Below, piece after piece: positions 1 through 5,615 of a DNA stretch of 6,665 nucleotides. Position numbers and translations under genes: made by a program. Within the stretch, counting starts at the first letter, position 1. Each line of letters opens with the position of its first letter. The notes under the pieces are model-generated. The model searched no databases. It was not told the origin of the DNA and saw only the letters and a program-made list of their open reading frames with translations. Source of the stretch: Pseudomonadota bacterium (GTDB lineage Bacteria > Bdellovibrionota > Bacteriovoracia > Bacteriovoracales > Bacteriovoracaceae); assembly GCA_023432655.1 (NCBI GenBank), contig JAEYUK010000007.1:1-6665 (forward strand), in the 5' to 3' direction.

Positions 1-8
1 TGTCATTT

Positions 9-152
9 ATGAGATAGGATCACTCTAAGAAATACCTTACTCAACTTCTTGGTGAAGATCCGAACAAAAACTTTTTATCCAACCATTTTACCAAACTTCC
101 TTATTCACGACCTCATGGTGCCAAAGAGTTATTACATCTTCTGAACTGGAAG
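9..152 (+). other. In-frame coding extension upstream of the oxygenase start, interrupted by TAG
   Basis: The reading frame of the oxygenase gene stays open from 18 to 152, ahead of the GTG at 153. Its translation includes FLSNHFTKLPYSRP and a LLHLLNW segment. This resembles the conserved N-terminus of cupin_4/RoxA-type oxygenases, where a helix ending in F-x-x-x-x-W/F-x-K-x-P is typical. Going upstream, the frame reaches a TAG at 15-17, directly preceded by ATG AGA at 9-14. Between 18 and 152 there is no ATG, GTG or TTG; CTG at 141 is the only near-cognate start. Either an amber codon interrupts the gene, or it starts in another frame before the window and an indel has shifted it, or the sequence has an error here. 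Confidence 0.6.
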
Positions 153-881
153 GTGATTGAAAATATTTTTGAAGAGAAAAAATCAGTTTTAAGAATTGTC
201 CAAGATGGCCGAGTGATTAAAGACTATGTGGATTTAAGTTTTAATGAAGCTCAGAAACATCACTCTATGGGGCACACTCTTCTTTTAAGGTATGCAGAGA
301 AATCCTCTTCTGAACTAAAAGAACTCGCTATGGATTTTGAAAAATCTTTTCACACTCCTGTCGACATTCAGCTTTACTGCACACCTGAAGGACATAATGC
401 TTTCGGTTGGCATTATGACGTGGAGGAAGTTTTCATTATTCAAACCAGGGGATCAAAAACATATAGCATCAGACCCAATACAGTTCATCCTCTTCCCTTA
501 GTCACTTCTATTCCTAAAGATTTAAACTATGAAAAAGAAAAAACACCTATCGAAATAAAAATCACTCTGGATGAGGGAGATTTTCTCTACATACCATCGG
601 GCTGGTGGCACATCGCCAGAACCGAAAGAGAATCTATGCACATATCAATTGGTCTTATGCCCTCTTCAGCTGTAGATCTTGCGAGTTTCTTACCACGGTT
701 TCTTTCCAGAAACGAATTCTGGAGAACAAGAATGCCGGTGCATTTGGTATTTCCAAATAAAGATGATGAAATCGCTTTCTATCAGGAGGCCATGGGTACA
801 TTGGGTAAAGATTTAAGCAAGATCATGAGTTCTTCAGAATTTATTCAAGAATTCCTGGAATGGAAGAGGTCATCAAAATAG
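153..881 (+). CDS. Cupin/JmjC-type Fe(II)/2-oxoglutarate oxygenase (RoxA/cupin_4-like)
   Basis: This probably encodes a cytoplasmic 2-oxoglutarate- and Fe(II)-dependent hydroxylase of the cupin_4/JmjC group, which includes ribosomal oxygenases such as E. coli RoxA (YcfD). Visible evidence is an HxD metal motif (H87, D89 in WHYDVEEVF), a distal His (H153 in IPSGWWH), and a basic residue, K102, 15 residues after the first His, where 2-oxoglutarate-binding Lys/Arg usually sits. The HxD-to-distal-His spacing of 66 residues suits the family. A helical C-terminal part follows residue 175. Read from GTG at 153 the protein is 242 residues, but GGAAG abuts that codon with no spacer, and family-like sequence continues upstream, so this is probably not the native start. 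The gene ends in a 9-nt overlap with the convergent exporter gene. The substrate (ribosomal protein or other) cannot be told. Family call fairly sure; start and intactness uncertain. Confidence 0.8.
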   Translation: MIENIFEEKKSVLRIVQDGRVIKDYVDLSFNEAQKHHSMGHTLLLRYAEKSSSELKELAMDFEKSFHTPVDIQLYCTPEGHNAFGWHYDVEEVFIIQTRGSKTYSIRPNTVHPLPLVTSIPKDLNYEKEKTPIEIKITLDEGDFLYIPSGWWHIARTERESMHISIGLMPSSAVDLASFLPRFLSRNEFWRTRMPVHLVFPNKDDEIAFYQEAMGTLGKDLSKIMSSSEFIQEFLEWKRSSK

Positions 882-1571
882 AATTGAGGTAAAAAAACTT
901 CCCGGAGAATGAGGATAAGTCACACTGTAAGTGAGATGACTCTTAAAATCTACTCCTACCCATTCTAAAACATCAACTCCAAGCTTTCCTGAGAGAATGA
1001 TCAGGGCCACTCCCGCCAAAGACATTATCATTTTCATTCTCACAGGATGCTCCAATACAGGTTTCATCACAGAAGAAAGAGAGGATAAGATCAAAAACCA
1101 GATACCTGAATAGACTCCTGCCCCAAGTCCCAGGACAATGCGGTCCTGGAGAGCATCATACTTACTAGAAAAACCGCCGATTAAAATGAAAGCATCAAGA
1201 TAGGCATGTGGATTCAAAATACTGAATGTCATGGCCAGGATGATACTTCGTCTGAGAGTGGTTTTGATGGGATCAGAGGAGACTCTTAGGATTGCACTGT
1301 CAGCGAAGAGCTTACTTAATCCATAAAAAAACATAAATGAAACACCAAGTATTCCTATGAATATTTTTAGTCCAGGGAAATATGTAAAAAGTGTTGCAGC
1401 TCCAGCGACTCCGAGAAGGATCAGTGTGAGATCACAGAGAAAGCACACGAATGAGATCATGAGATGATGTTGCCGTTTAAGACCGGCCTCAAGAACAAAA
1501 ATATTCTGAGCACCTAAGGCAAAAATCAAACTCGCTTGCAAGACTAGACCTTCTAAGAAAAGACTTCCCAT
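873..1571 (-). CDS. LysE/ArgO-family amino-acid exporter
   Basis: A six-helix inner-membrane permease of the LysE/RhtB superfamily, which exports basic or other amino acids using the proton motive force. It is closest in look to ArgO/LysE: GAQNIFVLEAG at 20-30 matches the ArgO signature G-x-Q-N-x-F-V, an Asp lies in helix 2 (D47), and LNPHAYLD at 119-126 is almost the ArgO LNPHVYLD motif. Hydrophobic segments fall near 4-27, 38-60, 67-89, 111-134, 146-168 and 180-198. The protein has 232 residues against about 205-235 for the family; the last 20 or so are polar and not typical of ArgO. The ATG at 1571 is set by a strong GGAGG five bases upstream. The 3' end overlaps the convergent oxygenase gene by 9 nt. 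The exact substrate (Arg, Lys or other) is not shown by sequence. Confidence 0.88.
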   Translation of the reverse strand: MGSLFLEGLVLQASLIFALGAQNIFVLEAGLKRQHHLMISFVCFLCDLTLILLGVAGAATLFTYFPGLKIFIGILGVSFMFFYGLSKLFADSAILRVSSDPIKTTLRRSIILAMTFSILNPHAYLDAFILIGGFSSKYDALQDRIVLGLGAGVYSGIWFLILSSLSSVMKPVLEHPVRMKMIMSLAGVALIILSGKLGVDVLEWVGVDFKSHLTYSVTYPHSPGSFFTSILF

Positions 1572-1574
1572 AAT

Positions 1575-1581
1575 CTCCTCC
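1575..1581 (-). promoter_or_regulatory. Strong Shine-Dalgarno of the LysE/ArgO-type gene
   Basis: The minus strand reads GGAGGAG followed by ATT and the ATG at 1571. The core GGAGG sits five bases from the start codon. It fixes the start and suggests efficient translation. Confidence 0.8.
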
Positions 1582-1604
1582 GGCGAGAGGAAATTCTAGG
1601 GGAT

Positions 1605-1625
1605 TAAGGTGGGTGTTTCACCTTA
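1605..1625. repeat. Inverted repeat between methyltransferase and exporter genes
   Basis: TAAGGTG (1605-1611) and CACCTTA (1619-1625) are perfect reverse complements around a 7-base spacer, in the 74-base gap upstream of the exporter. No T-run follows on the minus strand, so it is a poor terminator. It overlaps a weak candidate promoter on the minus strand (GTGAAA, 17 bp, TAGAAT), so it could be an operator for the exporter gene. Function is inference only. Confidence 0.35.
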
Positions 1626-1645
1626 TTTTCAAATCAAGATTGTTG

Positions 1646-2257
1646 CTACTTTTTTACAAACTTTAATCTACGATAAACGAGCATACGATTATTAGCAGGC
1701 ATGTCATAGTCGCAGAGAATTTCAAATCCATTTTTAATCATGTTCTGATTAACATCTTCAAAAGAACGAATACCACTCAATGAGTCACGTTCTTTCAGAG
1801 ATCGGTCAAATTCTTCATTACTCGCGGAAGTAAACTCCCCATTGTATTTAAACGGTCCATAGATTAACACTAATGAATTTTCTCTAAGACGGTGTCCTAA
1901 AAGTTTTATGAGGGATTTGCATTCTTTCCAGTGCATGATGTGGAACGTGTTGGCCGTTAAAACCACGTCAAATTTTAATTTTGGAAAGTCATCCTTTCCA
2001 ACTTCAAGTCTAACAGGAAGCTTAATGTTAGGAATTTTTGATTCAGACACCCAAAGTTTAATCCCCGAAAGTTTGGCGGATACATCAGTTGGATGCCATT
2101 CCATCCAAGGAAAATGAGGCGCTAAATAAACTGCATGTTGGCCGGTCCCTGATCCTACTTCGAGAAGCCTTTTATGCTCCGGAGTTATAAATTCCTTCAT
2201 GACTTCAAGAATGGGTTCTTGGTTACGTTCGCAGGAGGGAGAAAATGGTTTTTCCAT
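1646..2257 (-). CDS. DUF938/METTL26-like SAM-dependent methyltransferase
   Basis: A class I (Rossmann) methyltransferase-fold protein of the DUF938 family, whose eukaryotic member is METTL26; the substrate is unknown in the family as far as I know. Landmarks in order are the N-terminal SPSCERNQEPIL (6-17), SAM-binding motif I EVGSGTGQH (33-41), the acidic motif-II position in HPTD (D58), NTFHIMHW (103-110), YGPF (133-136), SNEEFD (146-151), GIRSFEDV (162-169) and the near-terminal MPANN (186-190). All are hallmarks of DUF938, and 203 residues is normal. The ATG at 2257 is supported because the conserved SPSCERN block starts only five residues later, and an in-frame TAG lies four codons upstream (2267-2269). 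No Shine-Dalgarno is visible. The gene begins only 20 bases after the T-run of a terminator belonging to the upstream gene, so it needs its own, possibly leaderless, transcript or read-through. Confidence 0.87.
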   Translation of the reverse strand: MEKPFSPSCERNQEPILEVMKEFITPEHKRLLEVGSGTGQHAVYLAPHFPWMEWHPTDVSAKLSGIKLWVSESKIPNIKLPVRLEVGKDDFPKLKFDVVLTANTFHIMHWKECKSLIKLLGHRLRENSLVLIYGPFKYNGEFTSASNEEFDRSLKERDSLSGIRSFEDVNQNMIKNGFEILCDYDMPANNRMLVYRRLKFVKK

Positions 2258-2277
2258 GGGCAGATACTACTTTTATT

Positions 2278-2305
2278 AAAAAAAGGGGCCCATGAGGGGC
2301 CCCTT
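2278..2305 (-). terminator. Strong intrinsic terminator of the small secreted-protein gene
   Basis: On the minus strand a 9-bp, almost all G/C stem (AAGGGGCCC paired with GGGCCCCTT, 5-base loop CTCAT) is followed by a run of seven Ts (2278-2284, As on the plus strand). It starts 28 bases after the stop codon at 2333, in the right orientation to end that gene's transcript. Confidence 0.9.
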
Positions 2306-2332
2306 CAAATATCTGAATCAGTTTAGTTCAAA

Positions 2333-2794
2333 TTAGTTTGCTTGGCATGTTAAAAGAAGTGAACCAGATTTGGTTGAAACAGCAGCTGTGGCCACAGCTC
2401 TCGCCTTCATAAATTTTGCTTCTGAGACTGTGTTAGTCAATCTATCAGTCATCGTTACTTTTACAGTATTTCCGATGGCCTTCGCCGTAATGTGGACATT
2501 GAGCATCATCATCTTCCCTCGACCATCAAGAATTAAAAAAGCACCTCTTTCAGCATTAAGACCCTTTGGATTGTAATTTAAAAATAAAGAGCCTGGAGTA
2601 TGTTTAGCATCAATTAAAGTGTCGAGACCATATCCCACTAAATAAGGAGCAATAAGACCATTAACACTCACACCATCTTCGTTGAGACCAATCATCTGAG
2701 CTTCGCAGTTGAATGAATTAATAGAAGACTGAGCAGATGCTGAAAAAGACATGACAGAAACTAAAGCAAAAAGAGATAGCAAAACTGATTTCAT
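2333..2794 (-). CDS. Small secreted protein of unknown function, with signal peptide
   Basis: I do not recognise the family. From the ATG at 2794 the product is 153 residues. It has a clear Sec signal peptide: MKS, a hydrophobic stretch at 4-17, then S-A-S-A with likely cleavage between A21 and Q22. The mature part of about 130 residues has only two cysteines, one near each end (C30 and C150), which could form a disulfide in the periplasm or outside. It alternates polar and hydrophobic residues, suggesting beta structure. There is no lipobox cysteine, so it is not an obvious lipoprotein. The start is chosen because AAAGGAG lies five bases upstream and the signal peptide begins here; an ATG 39 bases further up at 2833 would place 13 unlikely residues before it. 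It has its own strong terminator, and its upstream leader can fold over the ribosome-binding site. Confidence 0.75.
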   Translation of the reverse strand: MKSVLLSLFALVSVMSFSASAQSSINSFNCEAQMIGLNEDGVSVNGLIAPYLVGYGLDTLIDAKHTPGSLFLNYNPKGLNAERGAFLILDGRGKMMMLNVHITAKAIGNTVKVTMTDRLTNTVSEAKFMKARAVATAAVSTKSGSLLLTCQAN

Positions 2795-2798
2795 AAAG

Positions 2799-2824
2799 GC
2801 TCCTTTAAAAATTATTGCAGGAGC
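2799..2824 (-). promoter_or_regulatory. Hairpin that can mask the ribosome-binding site of the secreted-protein gene
   Basis: In the minus-strand transcript GCUCCU (2824-2819) is the exact complement of AGGAGC (2804-2799), which contains the Shine-Dalgarno for the ATG at 2794. The loop is 14 bases and A/U-rich. Such an arrangement can lower translation unless melted or bound. The stem is only six base pairs, so chance is possible, and it matters only if transcription starts upstream of 2824. Confidence 0.4.
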
Positions 2825-2875
2825 TGATATCACTTAATGAATCAAATTGCTATTTGGCGGGTAGATTTTACGGCC

Positions 2876-3502
2876 CTATTCAGAGTGCTCTTCAAGTTCG
2901 CTTCGATGATAACCATTCCTATCATAGCCATCACGGTCAAAGCCTTCCTGATTGTAGCCGTCACGGTTATAACCTTCTTCATCACATTCTGATTCAAGTT
3001 CAAAAATTTCAGTAGTTTGGGTTACTTCCTGGGGAGCTTCATCGGGAACCCTTTGTGCCACTTCGGCCGGAATTCTTCGTTTCTGAATTTCTATGGAAAA
3101 GTCCATGGCAACGTCATCGATATTAGAAGGAACACCATCAGGACCGGAGCTAAAGATCTTCACCTGGCCTATATTCTGGTTTACATAAAGCTGGTAGGGG
3201 TTGCCCCAAATATCCACAGCGTGGTCATGTTCCTTATCGCCTTTTAATTCACGGGCCAGCACGGAGTATTGACTATGAAAGTTCGCTCTTATGAAGTCTG
3301 AAAACTTTTGAGCATCCGGAGCATTACCATTTTGAAGATAATTCTCATAAGTGACTTTTGCAATCTGACCAACTTCATACTGAGTGAGTGCGACCTTAAT
3401 AGTGTCAACAAAAGGACCTAAGCGAGCTCCTCCACTTGTTATCCCTTTATAAAGCGTAAGTAGTGGAAGAATTTTTATAATAATACCAAATAACTTTCTC
3501 AA
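2876..3502 (-). CDS. Membrane-anchored GspG-like pseudopilin-domain protein with Gly-Tyr repeat tail
   Basis: The middle of this 208-residue protein resembles the soluble domain of the major type II secretion pseudopilin GspG. A helical segment (about 32-75) is followed by DIWGNPYQLY (97-106), then K-I-F-S-S-G-P-D-G (115-123) and a D-D pair (129-130), matching the GspG pattern D-x-WGNPY ... S-x-G-x-D-G ... D-D. Unlike true pseudopilins there is no prepilin cleavage site (G-F-T-L-x-E). The N-terminus is a short basic stretch plus one hydrophobic segment (about 5-18), probably an uncleaved anchor or signal. A charged linker (138-175) leads to five Gly-aromatic pentapeptides (177-201) and an acidic end. 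Translation starts at TTG (3502), overlapping the upstream gene's stop as TTGA, with GGAGG four bases ahead, so it is translationally coupled to the cyclic-nucleotide-domain protein. Role unknown; a periplasmic partner of that protein is the natural inference. Confidence 0.75.
   Translation of the reverse strand: MRKLFGIIIKILPLLTLYKGITSGGARLGPFVDTIKVALTQYEVGQIAKVTYENYLQNGNAPDAQKFSDFIRANFHSQYSVLARELKGDKEHDHAVDIWGNPYQLYVNQNIGQVKIFSSGPDGVPSNIDDVAMDFSIEIQKRRIPAEVAQRVPDEAPQEVTQTTEIFELESECDEEGYNRDGYNQEGFDRDGYDRNGYHRSELEEHSE
2900..2974 (-). repeat. Five tandem 15-bp units encoding Gly-Tyr/Phe pentapeptides
   Basis: The units encode GYNRD, GYNQE, GFDRD, GYDRN and GYHRS back to back at residues 177-201 of the pseudopilin-like protein. 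The pattern is G-[Y/F]-[N/D/H]-[R/Q]-[D/E/N/S]. Codons vary between units, so the repeat is under protein-level selection or is old, rather than a fresh DNA duplication. Confidence 0.85.
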
Positions 3503-5547
3503 GCTGCCTCCGCCTGACGGTGGCGACCGACACTTTCGATGTACATGGCAAGTTCAATATTTTCTGAGAGAATGGCCCAGAACTTTTTGTCTTCAATATA
3601 AAGAAAAAGGCAATCTTCCTTCGTTCGTACAGTCGCGGTCCTTGGCACATTTGCGATCAGGGCCACTTCTCCAAAGAAATCACCTTGCCCAAGTTCAGCA
3701 ACAACTTCTCCATTTTTAATAATATCGACTTCACCTTTTATAAGGAGATAAAAAGTTTTATCTTTTTCTCCTTCCTCTACGATACTATGCCCTTTAGGGA
3801 ATAGTACTAAATCCCCAGCTTCCACGAAAAGATTCATGACCTCTGGAGGGAAATCACGGAACAAATTGGCCGATGAAACAAACTGAGAAAGCTCAATCCT
3901 CTTTCTTAGTTTTTCTACATCTTCATCAAAACTTCCGTCAGCAATAAGTTTCTGGAAGGTATTCTCTGGAATTTCCAGATAGGTAACTTCCTCCGCGGCC
4001 GTGACATTGGCGGTTCTTTGACATTTCTCAAAGATTGCCATTTCTCCGACCACAGTATTTGGACCAAGCTTTACAATCTGCTTAACTCTCCCGGTACTTT
4101 CACGCACACTTACATCAACCTGCCCTTCGATAATGAAGTAAACATCACGATTACTATCCCCTTGAATCACCAGATGGGATCCGGGCCTTGTTGACCGAAC
4201 GGAAGATTTCTCAAGAATAAAATCAATCGCCTCGTCAGAAAGTTGATTAAAGAGCATATGATTTTTTAAATTATCTTTTAGGTCAAACGAAGTCATATCC
4301 TTCTTGTGAGTGCTTCCTTTTTTGTTTCCAATTTTCATTAGAGGAACAATCACTGGAGAAAGAATGTTTTTAAATATGGTATGAAATAGATCAATCAGAA
4401 GATGCCCTGTTATGAAGGTAAATATCCCCATGACCACAAAAGCTGAATACTTACTTAAAGGGATTCCCGAGCTCATCTGCTGAAGAAGTCCGGGAAGAGA
4501 ACTCATCGTTAAATCAAAACTAAAAAGAGCAAACCCTATGGCCCAACCAATAGCAAGAATAGAGTAGGCCACATAACGGATTTCATCTGAAACTTTCGAC
4601 CCCGTATCCTTCCAAATCCCCGCGATCGAGCAATTTTTGAGATAAGGCATGATGTTTTTTAATTGATTATCAGCATAGAGAAAGTAAAAGAGCTTGGTTA
4701 AATCACTTCGACGATAAGGATTTAGATCCATAAATGTGAGAAGAATCGCCAGCACTCCTATGTCATGGCGGTAAGGTCTCAGTATTGGGATCGCGGAAAG
4801 TACTGAGAAGCTAACGACATATAACAATGCTGAAAAAGTCCCATAGGATATGATGGTGCTTTTCTTAGGATGCGAAAAGAGTGAGTTATCACTGACTGAT
4901 AACGAAGTGGCATAAGGAAAGATTTTAATACCTAACCCGGAGATTTTTCCTGTCGAGGCAAGAAGCAGTAACCCTTGAAACATACTTTTCATGGTCATTA
5001 AAAGAGAGCTCACCAGGAAAAGTCGGACCAAAGCTTCATTGTATCCTAAAGGGGATTTTAAAAAACGTGACATATCTAACTGTAAAAAAGATTGATGGTT
5101 TAATCCCACCACTCCAAGCAGTGCAAATACTAATAAGTAAAAGACAGAGTCATGATGCCACTTGAATTCAATCTGTCTTATTAATGTAAACTCTAAGATG
5201 GTCCGCCCCATGAACGATGGTCTTTGCTCGTGAGGGCTCTTTTCATCCTGGAGATTCTCAAACTTGTGATCCATTCCAATCAACAGATTGGATTCTCCTA
5301 ACAACTTAACCGTGGTCAGGATAGAGTGAAAACTCACTTTTCCATGAGATTCATAAAGAATCGATGAAATTTCCTTGATGCTATTTTCCCCATTCAGAAG
5401 CTCTAAAATGGGAGCATTCTCAATAGGAAGTACCACTTGAATTTTTGATTCGGGATCCTCTACCACAATGTTCAATTCACCTGTGTAGAGGGTGCATTCT
5501 TTCAAGAGGGGTTTAAGTTGATCGAGTTTAAGTGTATTTTCCATCAA
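3499..5547 (-). CDS. Membrane protein: PqqD-like domain, degenerate M50/S2P-like core, two cyclic-nucleotide-binding domains
   Basis: Four parts are visible in this 682-residue protein. Residues 15-92 look like a PqqD/RRE-type winged-helix domain (ILELLNGENSIKEIS, then a second helix pair ending LLGESNLLIG). Residues 130-405 hold about six membrane segments (near 133-149, 172-198, 233-256, 261-276, 324-347, 366-386). This core follows the layout of YydH-like M50 membrane peptidases, with V-S-D (218-220) and NPYRRSD (276-282, cf. N-P-L-x-R-x-D-G), but the HExxH position reads F-Q-G-L-L (190-194), so zinc proteolysis is unlikely. Residues 432-545 and 561-672 are cyclic-nucleotide-binding domains; each keeps the phosphate-cassette Glu and Arg (E502/R511; E627/R636). 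An even helix count puts both ends in the cytoplasm. TTG 5547 is followed at once by ATG 5544; either may start the protein, and ATG is more likely. It forms an operon with the pseudopilin-like gene downstream. Confidence 0.8.
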   Translation of the reverse strand: MMENTLKLDQLKPLLKECTLYTGELNIVVEDPESKIQVVLPIENAPILELLNGENSIKEISSILYESHGKVSFHSILTTVKLLGESNLLIGMDHKFENLQDEKSPHEQRPSFMGRTILEFTLIRQIEFKWHHDSVFYLLVFALLGVVGLNHQSFLQLDMSRFLKSPLGYNEALVRLFLVSSLLMTMKSMFQGLLLLASTGKISGLGIKIFPYATSLSVSDNSLFSHPKKSTIISYGTFSALLYVVSFSVLSAIPILRPYRHDIGVLAILLTFMDLNPYRRSDLTKLFYFLYADNQLKNIMPYLKNCSIAGIWKDTGSKVSDEIRYVAYSILAIGWAIGFALFSFDLTMSSLPGLLQQMSSGIPLSKYSAFVVMGIFTFITGHLLIDLFHTIFKNILSPVIVPLMKIGNKKGSTHKKDMTSFDLKDNLKNHMLFNQLSDEAIDFILEKSSVRSTRPGSHLVIQGDSNRDVYFIIEGQVDVSVRESTGRVKQIVKLGPNTVVGEMAIFEKCQRTANVTAAEEVTYLEIPENTFQKLIADGSFDEDVEKLRKRIELSQFVSSANLFRDFPPEVMNLFVEAGDLVLFPKGHSIVEEGEKDKTFYLLIKGEVDIIKNGEVVAELGQGDFFGEVALIANVPRTATVRTKEDCLFLYIEDKKFWAILSENIELAMYIESVGRHRQAEAA
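3507..3511 (-). promoter_or_regulatory. Shine-Dalgarno for the TTG start of the pseudopilin-like gene
   Basis: GGAGG lies four bases before TTG 3502, inside the last codons of the upstream gene. It justifies a TTG start and the 4-base TTGA overlap, and implies coupled translation of the two proteins. Confidence 0.75.
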
Positions 5548-5567
5548 CCGCTTATCGGACTAAGCGG
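5548..5567. promoter_or_regulatory. Perfect inverted repeat directly ahead of the cyclic-nucleotide-domain gene
   Basis: CCGCTTA (5548-5554) and TAAGCGG (5561-5567) pair perfectly around a 6-base loop. The proximal arm ends three bases before ATG 5544 and directly abuts TTG 5547, covering the region where a Shine-Dalgarno would be; only a weak AAGCGG is seen there. It could be an mRNA hairpin limiting translation or a protein-binding operator. No T-run follows on the minus strand. The rest of the 68-base gap to the recombinase gene shows no convincing promoter. Confidence 0.45.
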
Positions 5568-5615
5568 CCAGTTTTTTAATGGTAATTAACAAAGCGTTTA
5601 GCTCGGTTACTCGCC

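Noticed and set aside
1..28. End of an upstream gene (frame 2 stop TAA at 26-28)
   Set aside because: Only eight codons are visible, so coding cannot be supported.
873..910. Shared terminator between the convergent oxygenase and exporter genes
   Set aside because: There is an A7/T7 tract at 891-897 but no adjacent stem; the genes overlap and no hairpin was found.
1908..2117. Plus-strand open frame of 69 codons opposite the methyltransferase
   Set aside because: It lies wholly within the conserved DUF938 gene on the other strand and shows no domain or ribosome-binding site.
2811..2819. Extended -10 promoter (TGCAATAAT on the minus strand) for the secreted-protein gene
   Set aside because: Transcription would start at about 2804, inside the Shine-Dalgarno, and there is no matching -35; more likely chance in an A/T-rich leader.
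2795..2833. Earlier ATG (2833) as the start of the small secreted protein
   Set aside because: It would put 13 residues before a clean signal peptide and has no Shine-Dalgarno, whereas ATG 2794 has AAAGGAG at five bases.
2815..3247. Two plus-strand open frames opposite the pseudopilin-like gene
   Set aside because: They are antisense shadows; the minus-strand frame has GspG motifs and a coupled start.
3447..3650. Minus-strand frame of 67 codons inside the end of the cyclic-nucleotide-domain gene
   Set aside because: It is out of frame with, and inside, a well-supported second nucleotide-binding domain.
5548..5577. Intrinsic terminator on the plus strand (hairpin followed by six Ts)
   Set aside because: No plus-strand gene lies upstream for it to end, and four bases separate the stem from the T-run; on the minus strand there is no T-run.
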